In this document: positions 43,817-52,395 of the stretch, in pieces
How the letters are laid out: the number at the start of each line of letters is the position of its first letter
How positions within the stretch are numbered: the stretch's first letter is position 1
Source: an uncultured Lachnospiraceae bacterium
GTDB taxonomy: Bacteria > Bacillota > Clostridia > Lachnospirales > Lachnospiraceae
NCBI GenBank assembly: GCA_905235745.1
Contig: CAJOMN010000015.1
Span: forward strand, 1-64,000
Direction of reading: 5' to 3'
Length of the DNA stretch: 64,000 nt
Notes under the pieces: model-generated
The model's input: the letters and a program-made list of their open reading frames with translations, nothing else
What the model was told of the DNA's origin: nothing
Database searches by the model: none
Position numbers and translations under genes: made by a program

Positions 43817-43846
43817 ATGAAGTGAGCTGTTCGCAGCTCACTTCAT
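43817..43846 (+). other. 13-base-pair UUCG hairpin in the rimP leader
   Basis: ATGAAGTGAGCTG (43817-43829) and CAGCTCACTTCAT (43834-43846) are perfectly complementary around a TTCG tetraloop. It lies 17 bases before the rimP start and downstream of the predicted promoter. It lacks a T run, so a processing or stabilising element fits better than a terminator. Confidence 0.75.
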
Positions 43847-43863
43847 TTGATGTTGGAGGATGA

Positions 43864-44331
43864 ATGTCAAAAAGAGAAGATATTGAGTCGAAGACCGAGA
43901 ATATACTTAAACCGATCCTTTGTGATACTGCATTCGAATTGTGGGATGTGGAATATGTCCGGGAGGGGGGAGAGTATTACCTTCGCGTATATATAGACAA
44001 GCCGGGAGGTATTACGATCGATGACTGCGTGGATGTCTCAAGGCGGCTTTCGGATGCGCTTGATGCAGGGGATTATATCGAAGACGCGTACACCCTTGAA
44101 GTCAGTTCCCCGGGACTGGGACGGCGTCTTGTCAAGGACAGGGAGTATGCCAGAAGCATCGGAAGGGATGTTGACGTTAAGTTCTATAAGAGTGTTGACG
44201 GCGTCAAGGAAATGACCGGAAAGCTTGTCATGGCGGACAAAGATTCCGTTACGATCGAGACAGGAGATACCGGTCAGAGACGGTTAAACAGAAGCGACAT
44301 AGCAACGGTCAGGCTGTCCGTTGATTATTGA
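43864..44331 (+). CDS. rimP: Ribosome maturation factor RimP
   Basis: 155 residues, the usual length. Acts in 30S maturation. The two domains are visible: VEYVREGGEYYLRVYIDKPG, then GITIDDCVDVSRRLSDALD and TLEVSSPGLGRRL, followed by the SH3-like C-terminal domain. GGAGGA precedes the ATG. It is the first gene of the nusA-infB operon, as in most bacteria, and is followed by nusA after 44 bases. Confidence 0.96.
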   Translation: MSKREDIESKTENILKPILCDTAFELWDVEYVREGGEYYLRVYIDKPGGITIDDCVDVSRRLSDALDAGDYIEDAYTLEVSSPGLGRRLVKDREYARSIGRDVDVKFYKSVDGVKEMTGKLVMADKDSVTIETGDTGQRRLNRSDIATVRLSVDY

Positions 44332-44375
44332 TCCGAAGATAAATAACATTGTTATCTCATAGGAGGAGAACAGGA

Positions 44376-45653
44376 ATGGCTAAGAAGGAAGTACAGAAGG
44401 AAGACAGCGGAAAAGAGCTCTTACTGGCTCTTGAAATACTGGAGAAGGAGAAGGACATCAGCAAGGAAACGATGTTCGAAGCGATCGAGACATCGCTCCT
44501 GACCGCGTGCAAACAGCACTACGGCAAGTCCGACAACATGCGTGTCGAGATCGACCGTGAAACCGGACATTTCAGGGTGTTTGCGCAGAAGACTGTTGTG
44601 ATGAAGCCCGAGGACGAGGTTTCGCAGATCGCAAAGGAAGAAGCAAAGAAGATAATGCCGGGAGTGAAGGTCGGCGATGTTCTTGACGTTGAGGTTGAAA
44701 GCAAGGATTTCGGACGTATTGCCACGACAAACGCCAAGAACGTTATTCTTCAGAAAATACGCGAAGAGGAAAGATCGGTCGTTGTCAAGACGTTCAGGGA
44801 CAAGGAGCGCAGCGTGGTCACGGGTGTCGTTCAACGATATGTCGGCAGGAACGTGTGCATCGATCTCGGGAAGGCGGATGCATTTTTGCCGGAGTCGGAA
44901 CAGATCCCGAGAGAGAATCTTCGCATAAACGACAGGGTTAAGGTCTATGTTGTCGAGGTCAAGGATAATAACAGAGGCCCTCGTATTTCCGTTTCACGCA
45001 CGCATCCGTTCCTTGTTAAGTGCCTGTTTGAGTCTGAAGTATCAGAGATACGCGACGGAAGTGTTGAGATCAAATCAATAGCAAGAGAGGCGGGAAGCCG
45101 TACCAAGATGGCGGTATGGTCCAACAATCCGGACGTCGATCCGGTCGGAGCATGTGTCGGAATGAACGGAACAAGGGTTAATGCGGTTGTTGACGAGCTT
45201 CGCGGTGAGAAGATCGATATCATTTGCTGGGATGATAACCCCGGTATACTGATCGAGAATGCTCTTTCTCCCGCCAAGGTCGTATTTGTCATTGCGGACA
45301 GTGACGAGAAATCGGCCAAGGTTGTCGTACCCGATGATCAGTTGTCCCTCGCTATCGGCAAGGAGGGTCAGAATGCCAGACTTGCCGCAAAGCTTACCGG
45401 ATTCAAGATCGATATCAAATCGGAGACCCAGGCAAAGGATACTCCGGGATTCCGTCTTGAAGATTACTATGACGAAGACGAGTATGAAGAGGGCGAATAC
45501 GAAGAGGGAGAATACGAAGAAGGCGAATACGCGGAAGGCGAATACGCGGAAGGCGAATACGAAGAAGGCGAATACGTAGAAGGTGAATACGACGGAGAGG
45601 AAACGGCCGAAGACGGGTATGAAGAGGAAGCGGCCGAAGAAGGAGAGGAATAG
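44376..45653 (+). CDS. nusA: Transcription factor NusA with an acidic repeat tail
   Basis: 425 residues from ATG 44376, which follows AGGAGGAGAACAGGA. Binds RNA polymerase and controls pausing, termination and antitermination. Order: N-terminal domain (1-125), S1 (about 135-200; VVTGVVQRYVGRNVCIDLG) and two KH domains (about 205-345; VGACVGMNGTRVNAVVDEL, then LSLAIGKEGQNARLAAKLTG). A tail of about 65 residues follows, made largely of GEYEE/GEYAE units and ending EEEAAEEGEE. Firmicute NusA usually stops soon after the second KH domain, so the tail is an addition. ylxQ follows 5 bases later. Confidence 0.96.
   Translation: MAKKEVQKEDSGKELLLALEILEKEKDISKETMFEAIETSLLTACKQHYGKSDNMRVEIDRETGHFRVFAQKTVVMKPEDEVSQIAKEEAKKIMPGVKVGDVLDVEVESKDFGRIATTNAKNVILQKIREEERSVVVKTFRDKERSVVTGVVQRYVGRNVCIDLGKADAFLPESEQIPRENLRINDRVKVYVVEVKDNNRGPRISVSRTHPFLVKCLFESEVSEIRDGSVEIKSIAREAGSRTKMAVWSNNPDVDPVGACVGMNGTRVNAVVDELRGEKIDIICWDDNPGILIENALSPAKVVFVIADSDEKSAKVVVPDDQLSLAIGKEGQNARLAAKLTGFKIDIKSETQAKDTPGFRLEDYYDEDEYEEGEYEEGEYEEGEYAEGEYAEGEYEEGEYVEGEYDGEETAEDGYEEEAAEEGEE
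45481..45600 (+). repeat. Tandem 15-base repeat at the 3' end of nusA
   Basis: About eight units of the form GARGGNGAATACGNN encode repeats of EGEYE/EGEYA. Third-position differences between units show the array is not brand new, but it is regular enough to change length by slippage. Confidence 0.85.
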
Positions 45654-45658
45654 TCCGG

Positions 45659-45976
45659 ATGAGACAGGACCCGGTTTTGCAGCTTTTGGGACTGGCGCAG
45701 AAGGCAGGATATGTCAAAAGCGGAGAATTTGCGGCGGAAAATACGATAAAAGCGGGAAAAGGGTTCCTGTGTATAGTTGCAGGGGATGCATCGGATAATA
45801 CGAGAAAGCACTTCGGCGATATGTGTTCATACCGGAATATCCCCTGCGAGGAGTATTCCGACAAAGAAAGCCTCGGACATGCGATAGGTAAGGAAGCACG
45901 GGCAGCGATATGCGTCACGGACAGTAACTTTGCCGGACAGATCATACGGAAGATGTCACGGGACGAGAGGAGGTAG
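45659..45976 (+). CDS. ylxQ: L7Ae/L30e-family RNA-binding protein YlxQ
   Basis: 105 residues. LQLLGLAQKAGYVKSGEFAAE and FLCIVAGDASDNTRKHF match the L7Ae/L30e fold that binds kink-turn RNA. The CxxY-like segment CSYRNIPCEEY and GHAIGKEARAAICVTDSNFA follow. It occupies its usual place between nusA and infB, but the DUF448 gene ylxR that normally sits between nusA and ylxQ is missing here: only 5 bases separate the two genes. infB follows after 6 bases with GAGGAGG overlapping the stop region. Confidence 0.88.
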   Translation: MRQDPVLQLLGLAQKAGYVKSGEFAAENTIKAGKGFLCIVAGDASDNTRKHFGDMCSYRNIPCEEYSDKESLGHAIGKEARAAICVTDSNFAGQIIRKMSRDERR

Positions 45977-45982
45977 CAGTTA

Positions 45983-48670
45983 ATGGCGAAGACAAAAGTA
46001 CATGAGATAGCAAAAGAGTTTGATATAAAAAGCAGTGAGGTGATAACGCTTCTTGCCGGAATGGGAATTGAGGGCAAGACAGCGTCATCGGGTCTTGAGG
46101 ACGAACAGGCGGAGGCGGTACGCAGAAGCCTCTCAGGGAAAGCCGAAGCACCGGCTCCGGAAAAGAAACCTGCGTCCAAGCCCGAAAAGGCGGCAGAACA
46201 GGCTCCGGCAAAGCAGCCGAATCCGGCGGCAAAACCTGCGGGAGCAGCTCCTGTCAAGAAAAAGAAACCAATAATAGTAGTGTCATCCGCCCGCTCTTCT
46301 TCGCAGGGAGGACGGGGTACCGGACAGGGCGCGGGTATGCAAAGAGGCGCACAGGGTGTAAGACCCGGTGCGAGACAGGGCGGGATCATCCGTCCTACCG
46401 TCCCGACGACTGCGGAACGTGCGGCGAGAATGGCGGAGAATAATCAGGGAGGCGATAAAGATCGGTTACGCAGAACAGGCACGGCGCCTAAAAAAGAAAG
46501 TACAACGGCTGGTAAAGTCGATGTCGTTCCTGCTGGGAACGGCAGCGGTATTAATGGCAGTGTTGCTGGAACTTCCGGATCGCAAAGGCAGCCGCAGACA
46601 GAGGCGGCAAAAAGGCAGGAAGTAAGCCAGAGACCTGCCGCCCCGAAGCCCCTCGCAAGAAGCGAAAAGGGAAGGGGCGGTATCGTCATTAATCAGGGAA
46701 GAGGGTTCAATGCATCAAACGAGCCTTCCAAAGACAATAACAACCGCAGAGGCCCCGGAGACAGAAAAGGCAACACATCCAAAGATAAGAACAAGAAGGA
46801 TCGTATCTTTGAGAATGAGGACGGGTTCAGAGGCGGCAAGCAGGTAAAGGGTAAAGGGACCAAGATGCCCACCCGTCCTGTTGAGAAGAAGACCGAGCCC
46901 GAAGAAGAGAAGATCAAGGTCATCACAATTCCGGAGACGATCACACTCAAGGATCTTGCCGACAAGATGAAGATACCGTCTTCACAGATCATCAAGAAAC
47001 TGTTCCTTCAGGGCAGGGTCGTTACGGTCAATGAGGAGATCTCATACGAAGAAGCCGAAGAGATCGCCGTGGAATACGAGATCCTCTGCGAGAAGGAAGA
47101 AGTCGTGGACGTTATCGAAGAACTTCTTCGTGAAGACGAGGAAGATCCCGCTACGATGACCAGCCGTCCTCCGGTAATATGCGTTATGGGTCATGTCGAC
47201 CATGGTAAGACTTCACTGCTTGACGCGATCAGGAATACCAAGGTAATAGAAGGCGAGGCCGGCGGGATCACACAGGCGATCGGCGCTTATGTAGTGGATA
47301 TCAACGGAAGAAAGATAACATTCCTGGATACTCCCGGACATGAGGCGTTCACGGCAATGCGTATGCGCGGAGCGAACGCAACCGATATCGCGATCCTCGT
47401 AGTTGCAGCCGACGATGGAGTAATGCCCCAGACGGTTGAGGCGATCAATCATGCCAAGGCTGCGGGAATAGAGATAATCGTCGCTGTCAACAAGATTGAT
47501 AAGCCTTCGGCAAACATAGACAGAGTCAAGCAGGAACTGTCGGAGTATGAACTTGTATCGGAGGACTGGGGAGGCAGCACGGTATTTGCTCCCGTATCTG
47601 CCAAGACAGGCGAAGGTATCAAGGAACTGCTCGAAATGATACTGCTTACGAGCGATATATTAGAGCTTAAGGCCAACGCCAACAGAAAAGCGAGAGGAAT
47701 GGTGATCGAGGCCGAGCTCGATAAAGGAAGAGGTCCGGTCGCGACAGTTCTCGTACAGAAAGGTACACTCAAAGTGGGCGATTTTATTGCCGCAGGGCCG
47801 TCGCACGGCAAGGTCAGGGCGATGATCGACGACAGCGGAAGACGTGTCAAAGAGGCAGGCCCCTCCACCCCCGTTGAGATACTCGGACTTAATGACGTAC
47901 CCGGAGCCGGAGAAGTGTTTGTTGCGCTTGAGTCGGACAAGGATGCCAAGAACTTTGCGGAAACGTTCATAGCGCAGAATAAAGTCAAGCTTCTCGACGA
48001 TACGAAGGCAAAGTCCAAAATGTCGCTTGAAGGATTGTTCTCCAAGATACAGGAGGGCAACCTCAAGGAACTCAACCTCATCCTCAAGGCAGATGTTCAG
48101 GGCTCCGTCGAGGCAGTCAAGGAATCGCTCCTCAAGCTTACCAACGAGGAAGTTGTCGTTAAGATCATACACAGCGGCGTAGGTGCGATAAACGAGTCCG
48201 ATGTCATACTCGCAAGCGCGAGCAATGCCATCATCATCGGATTTAACGTCCGTCCCGATGCTACAGCCAAGGCGACAGCTGAGACCGAAGGCGTTGATAT
48301 AAGACTATATGATGTAATATACAAGGCTATAGAAGATGTTGAAGATGCCATGAAAGGCATGCTCGATCCCGTATTCGAGGAGAAAGTCATCGGACACGCC
48401 GAGATCAGACAGATATTCAAGGCGAGCGGTGTCGGAAATATTGCCGGATCGTATGTGCTTGACGGAGTACTGCAGCGCGGATGCCTTATCAGGATATCAA
48501 GGGAGGGCGAGCAGATCTATGAGGGTAAGCTTGCTTCCCTTAAGAGATTCAAAGATGATGTCAAGGAAGTAAAGTCGGGATTTGAGTGTGGACTCGTATT
48601 CGAGGATTTCGGTGATTTTAACGAACTTGACATAGTTGAAGGATACGTAATGGAAGAGGTGCCGAGGTAA
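45983..48670 (+). CDS. infB: Translation initiation factor IF-2
   Basis: 895 residues. GTPase that positions initiator tRNA and joins the subunits. An N-terminal IF2_N helix bundle ([20 protein letters not shown]) is followed by about 250 residues of low-complexity sequence rich in Ala, Pro, Lys, Gly and Arg, and a second IF2_N ([19 protein letters not shown], about residue 320). The G domain starts near 395: [16 protein letters not shown] (G1), DTPGHEAF (G3) and NKIDKP (G4). Domains II to IV are complete to [13 protein letters not shown]. Overlaps rbfA by one base (TAATG). Confidence 0.97.
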   Translation: MAKTKVHEIAKEFDIKSSEVITLLAGMGIEGKTASSGLEDEQAEAVRRSLSGKAEAPAPEKKPASKPEKAAEQAPAKQPNPAAKPAGAAPVKKKKPIIVVSSARSSSQGGRGTGQGAGMQRGAQGVRPGARQGGIIRPTVPTTAERAARMAENNQGGDKDRLRRTGTAPKKESTTAGKVDVVPAGNGSGINGSVAGTSGSQRQPQTEAAKRQEVSQRPAAPKPLARSEKGRGGIVINQGRGFNASNEPSKDNNNRRGPGDRKGNTSKDKNKKDRIFENEDGFRGGKQVKGKGTKMPTRPVEKKTEPEEEKIKVITIPETITLKDLADKMKIPSSQIIKKLFLQGRVVTVNEEISYEEAEEIAVEYEILCEKEEVVDVIEELLREDEEDPATMTSRPPVICVMGHVDHGKTSLLDAIRNTKVIEGEAGGITQAIGAYVVDINGRKITFLDTPGHEAFTAMRMRGANATDIAILVVAADDGVMPQTVEAINHAKAAGIEIIVAVNKIDKPSANIDRVKQELSEYELVSEDWGGSTVFAPVSAKTGEGIKELLEMILLTSDILELKANANRKARGMVIEAELDKGRGPVATVLVQKGTLKVGDFIAAGPSHGKVRAMIDDSGRRVKEAGPSTPVEILGLNDVPGAGEVFVALESDKDAKNFAETFIAQNKVKLLDDTKAKSKMSLEGLFSKIQEGNLKELNLILKADVQGSVEAVKESLLKLTNEEVVVKIIHSGVGAINESDVILASASNAIIIGFNVRPDATAKATAETEGVDIRLYDVIYKAIEDVEDAMKGMLDPVFEEKVIGHAEIRQIFKASGVGNIAGSYVLDGVLQRGCLIRISREGEQIYEGKLASLKRFKDDVKEVKSGFECGLVFEDFGDFNELDIVEGYVMEEVPR

Positions 48671-49044
48671 TGAGAAAGAACAGCATCAAGAATATACGCA
48701 TAAACGCCGAGGTTCAAAAATCCCTTGCCGACCTTATACGCGGCGGGATGAAGGATCCGCGGATCGCACCGATGACATGCGTTACCGATGTAAAGGTAGC
48801 TCCGGATCTAAAGACATGTAAGGTCTATGTGAGCGTACTCGGGGATGAGGAGGCAAGAAACAGGACTCTTGAGGGACTGCGGAACGCGGAGGGTTTTATG
48901 AGGAAGCATCTTGCCGAGACGCTGAATCTTCGCAACACACCGACGCTTACATTTATTCCGGATATTTCAACCGAATATGCTATGGCAATGTCCGCCAGGA
49001 TAGATGAAGTGATGGCACCCATTCATGAAAGGGAAGAAGGATGA
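48670..49044 (+). CDS. rbfA: Ribosome-binding factor A
   Basis: 124 residues. KH-like protein needed for maturation of the 16S 5' end. KNIRINAEVQKSLADLIRGG, then MKDPRIAPMTCVTDVKVAPD and the helix ending LNLRNTPTLTFIPDIS are all family-typical. Its start overlaps the infB stop (TAATG) and its stop overlaps the nrnA start (ATGA), so translation of the three genes is coupled. Confidence 0.96.
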   Translation: MRKNSIKNIRINAEVQKSLADLIRGGMKDPRIAPMTCVTDVKVAPDLKTCKVYVSVLGDEEARNRTLEGLRNAEGFMRKHLAETLNLRNTPTLTFIPDISTEYAMAMSARIDEVMAPIHEREEG

Positions 49045-49991
49045 ATCTGCTTGAAGAGATAGGAAATGCAAAAAGTGTCGCCATTTCTGGCCATATACGG
49101 CCGGACGGGGACTGCATATGTTCGACCCTCGCCCTGAAGGGATATCTTAACAGGGCGCTGCCGGATGTAAAGGTAACGGTATTCACACAGGATAATCCGC
49201 CTACGATTTTTTCGTACCTTGAAGGGTATGACGAGATGAACCTGTCATATTCGCCAAAGGAGAAATACGATGTCTTTGTAGCTCTTGACGTAAGTTCTGT
49301 CGACAGGCTCGGTGAAGCGATGTGGTTTTTTGAAAATGCGGACAAGACTATATGCATCGATCATCACGAAACCAATCCGAACCTGGCGGATGTGAATGTT
49401 ATCAGACCGGAAGCGTCGAGTACATGTGAGGTGCTCTATCCCCTGTTCGACAAGCGCTATATCGACAAAAAGGTTGCAGAATGCCTGTTTTCGGGCATAG
49501 TGCATGATTCGGGAGTATTCCAGTATTCCAACATGAGCCGCGAAAGCTTTTATATCGTCGGAGACCTCGTGGAGTACGGATTTGACGGACCGAAGATAAT
49601 ACAGGACACGTTCTACACCAAAACATATGTACAGAACCAGATACTGGGACGTGCGCTCCTTGAGAGCATATTGTTCATGGACGGAAAATGTATCGTGAGC
49701 ATGGTCGACAGGAAGATGATGGAATTCTATAACGTACTGCCCAAGCATCTCGAAGGAATAGTAAACCAGCTCAAGAATACAAAGGGCGTTGAGGTTGCCA
49801 TATTCATGTACGAGATGGGAACACAGAGGTATAAGGTAAGCATGCGCTCTAACGGGGGCGTAAATGTTGCAACTGTGGCGCTTGTATTCGGAGGCGGAGG
49901 ACATGAGCGGGCCGCGGGAGTCGAGATGAACGGGACATACTACGATATAATCAATGCCCTCTCGCGTGAAATATCAAAACAACTGCAGTAA
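49041..49991 (+). CDS. nrnA: DHH/DHHA1 phosphoesterase NrnA (oligoribonuclease/pAp phosphatase)
   Basis: 316 residues. The DHH-family metal motifs are present: SGHIRPDGDC, FVALDVSSVDRL, CIDHHETNPN (the DHH motif) and the fourth aspartate in SGIVHDSGVFQY. The C-terminal DHHA1 domain has GGVNVATVALVFGGGGHERA. NrnA degrades short RNAs and removes 3'-phosphate from pAp. Its place between rbfA and truB is standard for Firmicutes. Coupled to rbfA by ATGA and to truB by TAATG. Confidence 0.95.
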   Translation: MNLLEEIGNAKSVAISGHIRPDGDCICSTLALKGYLNRALPDVKVTVFTQDNPPTIFSYLEGYDEMNLSYSPKEKYDVFVALDVSSVDRLGEAMWFFENADKTICIDHHETNPNLADVNVIRPEASSTCEVLYPLFDKRYIDKKVAECLFSGIVHDSGVFQYSNMSRESFYIVGDLVEYGFDGPKIIQDTFYTKTYVQNQILGRALLESILFMDGKCIVSMVDRKMMEFYNVLPKHLEGIVNQLKNTKGVEVAIFMYEMGTQRYKVSMRSNGGVNVATVALVFGGGGHERAAGVEMNGTYYDIINALSREISKQLQ

Positions 49992-50899
49992 TGGACGGGA
50001 TAATCAATATATATAAAGAGAGCGGATATACAAGTCACGATGTAGTATCGAGACTGCGCGGTATACTCGGAACGAGGAAGATAGGGCATACCGGAACGCT
50101 CGATCCGATGGCTGAAGGAGTTCTTCCGGTCTGTATTGGAGGAGCGACTAAGCTTGCTGAAATGCTTTCGGATCACGATAAGGTTTACGAAGCCGGTATC
50201 ATTCTCGGGAAAACATATGATACACTTGATATAACGGGCGTTATTCAAGAAGAAAGAGAAGTTATGTCAACCGAGAAAGAAATAAAGGAAGCGGTTTCTT
50301 CGTTCAAAGGAGGCTATGACCAGATACCTCCGATGTACTCTGCCAAGAAGATCGGAGGAAGAAAGCTGTATGATCTGGCAAGGGAAGGAAATACGGTTGC
50401 AAGGAAACCGGTCTTTGTCACGATATATGACATTGAAGTCCTGTCGGCGGATATCCCGCATATACTGATAAGGGTTCATTGCGGCAGGGGAACGTATATA
50501 CGTTCGCTCGCGGATGACATCGGGAGACGGCTCGGATGCGGAGCGGCAATGGAAAGCCTTGTCCGCACAAGAGTAGGAGAGTTTGCCATAGAGGATGCCT
50601 ATCGTATTTCAGAAGTGGAAAAAGCCGCAGCGGATAATAACATATCGGATGTTATTATAAGTCTGGAGTCCGTTTTTGCCGATCTTGACAGCCTCTATGC
50701 GGATGATGACTTGTCGCGCCGTATCAGATGCGGAAACATTATTGACGGCGCAATGGTCAGAAAGGCAACGGATGCTGCCGTAAATGCGGCAGACGGAAAA
50801 CGGATAAAGGTATACGACAGCGACGGAAGGTTCACAGGAGTCTACGAATATAAAATAACAGGCGATATCTTCAAACCATACAAGATGTTTCTGAACTGA
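49991..50899 (+). CDS. truB: tRNA pseudouridine(55) synthase
   Basis: 302 residues. GIINIYKESGYTSHDVVSRL is the opening motif, and KIGHTGTLDPMAEGVLPVCI holds the catalytic aspartate. GGYDQIPPMYSAKKIGGRKLY, the RVHCGRGTYIRSLADDIG loop and the C-terminal PUA-like part follow. It makes pseudouridine 55 in the T loop of tRNAs. Overlaps the nrnA stop by one base. A 40-base gap precedes ribF. Confidence 0.96.
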   Translation: MDGIINIYKESGYTSHDVVSRLRGILGTRKIGHTGTLDPMAEGVLPVCIGGATKLAEMLSDHDKVYEAGIILGKTYDTLDITGVIQEEREVMSTEKEIKEAVSSFKGGYDQIPPMYSAKKIGGRKLYDLAREGNTVARKPVFVTIYDIEVLSADIPHILIRVHCGRGTYIRSLADDIGRRLGCGAAMESLVRTRVGEFAIEDAYRISEVEKAAADNNISDVIISLESVFADLDSLYADDDLSRRIRCGNIIDGAMVRKATDAAVNAADGKRIKVYDSDGRFTGVYEYKITGDIFKPYKMFLN

Positions 50900-50939
50900 C
50901 AGATATACGCTATGCGAGGACTATAAGAGGTCTGGCAGA

Positions 50940-51863
50940 ATGGATATAATAACGGGCACAACAGAATTCCGCATCCCCGAAGAGACGGTTGTCTCGATAG
51001 GTAAGTTTGACGGAGTTCATAAGGGACATATCGAGATCATCAAGCGAATGAGGGAATATGTGAGCAGAGGGTACAAGCTTTGTATCCTCACGTTTGACAA
51101 TCCTCCGGCATCGCTCGGATTCGGATCGGACAGCAATGTCATATTGTCGAATGACGAGAAGAGAAACATATTCTCGGAGATAGGTATAGATTACTATATT
51201 GAATTTCCTTTCTATGAAAAGACGGCATCAATACCTGCCAAACACTTCATAGAGGAGTTTATCGTCGACAGGATGAATGCCAAAGCCGTTATCGCCGGCT
51301 CTGACTGCTCGTTCGGTCAGGGAGCGGAGGGCAACGCACAGATGCTCCTTGATTTTGGACCTCTGTATGATTATGAAGTCGAGGTCATCAACAAAGTCAT
51401 GGACGGGAAAAAGGATATAAGCTCCACCTACCTGAAGGAGCTTCTCGCATCAGGGAATGTCAGGAAGTTTATGAATCTTGCCTATTTTCCGTATTACTGC
51501 CACGGACGGTTCAAGCAGGATCCGATATCCATCGGAGGCAAGAATGTCTATTACGTTATGGATGTTCCGGAGAATAAGATGCTTCCGGTTGACGGCGTTT
51601 ATTACTCAACGGTCATATATGAAGATGAGCTGTACGACGCGATAACGAACGTCAGAGACGATACAAGAGTGCTCGAGACATACATTTACGACGGAGTCCG
51701 CGGGATCGAACGGGCGGATGTATCGATTGCATTGCTTGAATTTAAACACGGGGAAGAGAGGTTCCGCAAGACGGCCGATATGAACAGGAAGATCAAAGAA
51801 GACATCTTTGAAGGCCAGAAATGGCACAAAGAGAAGGTTGCCGTCTGGAAAAAGAAAATATAA
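50940..51863 (+). CDS. ribF: RibF-type FAD synthetase with a degenerate riboflavin kinase half
   Basis: 307 residues. The N-terminal FMN adenylyltransferase half is intact: SIGKFDGVHKGHIEIIKRM holds the nucleotidyl-transferase HxGH (27-30), then CILTFDNPPASLGFG, AVIAGSDCSFGQGAEGNA and DISSTYLKELLASG. The C-terminal riboflavin kinase half keeps its length but not its signature. Where the family has a glycine-rich loop and PTAN, this protein has YYCHGRFKQDPISIGGKNVY, and ANIGxRPTF is replaced by AITNVRDDTRV. Conversion of riboflavin to FMN by this copy is doubtful. It keeps the standard place between truB and rpsO. Confidence 0.85.
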   Translation: MDIITGTTEFRIPEETVVSIGKFDGVHKGHIEIIKRMREYVSRGYKLCILTFDNPPASLGFGSDSNVILSNDEKRNIFSEIGIDYYIEFPFYEKTASIPAKHFIEEFIVDRMNAKAVIAGSDCSFGQGAEGNAQMLLDFGPLYDYEVEVINKVMDGKKDISSTYLKELLASGNVRKFMNLAYFPYYCHGRFKQDPISIGGKNVYYVMDVPENKMLPVDGVYYSTVIYEDELYDAITNVRDDTRVLETYIYDGVRGIERADVSIALLEFKHGEERFRKTADMNRKIKEDIFEGQKWHKEKVAVWKKKI

Positions 51864-51883
51864 GAATATACTGATATTATCGG

Positions 51884-51912
51884 TTTACAACGCCAGAAGG
51901 CTGTGGTAAAAT
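51884..51912 (+). promoter_or_regulatory. Promoter of rpsO
   Basis: TTTACA (51884-51889), a 17-base spacer and TAAAAT (51907-51912), just after the ribF stop. It would give a leader of about 90 bases containing the structured element at 51928-51974. Confidence 0.75.
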
Positions 51913-51927
51913 ACGAAATGTTGTGAC

Positions 51928-51974
51928 AACCTGTGCTTCGGTAACGGAAAAGCCTTACCGCAGTACACGGGGTT
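51928..51974 (+). promoter_or_regulatory. Structured rpsO leader, candidate S15-binding element
   Basis: An inner hairpin CGGTAA (51939-51944) / TTACCG (51955-51960) with a 10-base loop is enclosed by AACC (51928-51931) pairing with GGTT (51971-51974) and by partial GTG/CAC pairing between them. It lies between the rpsO promoter and ribosome-binding site. S15 represses its own mRNA through varied leader structures in many bacteria; assignment to a known class is not possible by eye. Confidence 0.5.
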
Positions 51975-52011
51975 AATCTATTGATAACGGGCAGTGCCCA
52001 AGGAGGATTTT

Positions 52012-52278
52012 ATGATTTCAAAAGAAAAGAAAGCTGCGATCATGCAGGAGTATGCAAGAGTTCCCAACGACACGGGATCACCGGAGGTACAGATCGCAGT
52101 ACTGACCGCAAGGATCGCAGAACTTACCGAACATCTCAAGGCCAATCCCAAGGATCATCATTCCGCAAGAGGAATGTACAAGATGATCGGTCAGAGAAGA
52201 GGGCTTCTTGATTATCTTAAGAAGAAAGACATTAACAGATATCGTACACTTATAGAGAAGCTCGGAATCAGAAGGTAG
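52012..52278 (+). CDS. rpsO: 30S ribosomal protein S15
   Basis: 88 residues from ATG 52012 ([20 protein letters not shown]), with a perfect AAGGAGG just upstream. The conserved [20 protein letters not shown], the [20 protein letters not shown] helices that grip 16S rRNA, and the ending IEKLGIRR are complete. It has its own promoter, a structured leader and a terminator, and precedes pnp as in most bacteria. Confidence 0.97.
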   Translation: MISKEKKAAIMQEYARVPNDTGSPEVQIAVLTARIAELTEHLKANPKDHHSARGMYKMIGQRRGLLDYLKKKDINRYRTLIEKLGIRR

Positions 52279-52288
52279 ATTATCATAC

Positions 52289-52325
52289 AAAGGGACGGAT
52301 ATGATGCCGTCCCTTTATGTGATTT
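52289..52325 (+). terminator. Terminator or attenuator between rpsO and pnp
   Basis: A perfect 10-base-pair stem AAAGGGACGG (52289-52298) / CCGTCCCTTT (52307-52316) is followed by a T-rich stretch. It starts 10 bases after the rpsO stop and about 80 bases before pnp, so it may limit read-through into pnp. Confidence 0.8.
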
Positions 52326-52395
52326 TGTTGTTAATGTTCATGTCAGTGTCCGCATAAGTGGGATGGGCTCTGACCGGTAGAAGAAGGAGAAAAAA

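Noticed and set aside
45481-45600. CRISPR-like or intergenic satellite array
   Set aside because: The 15-base units are in frame with nusA and encode a regular acidic repeat, with no spacers.
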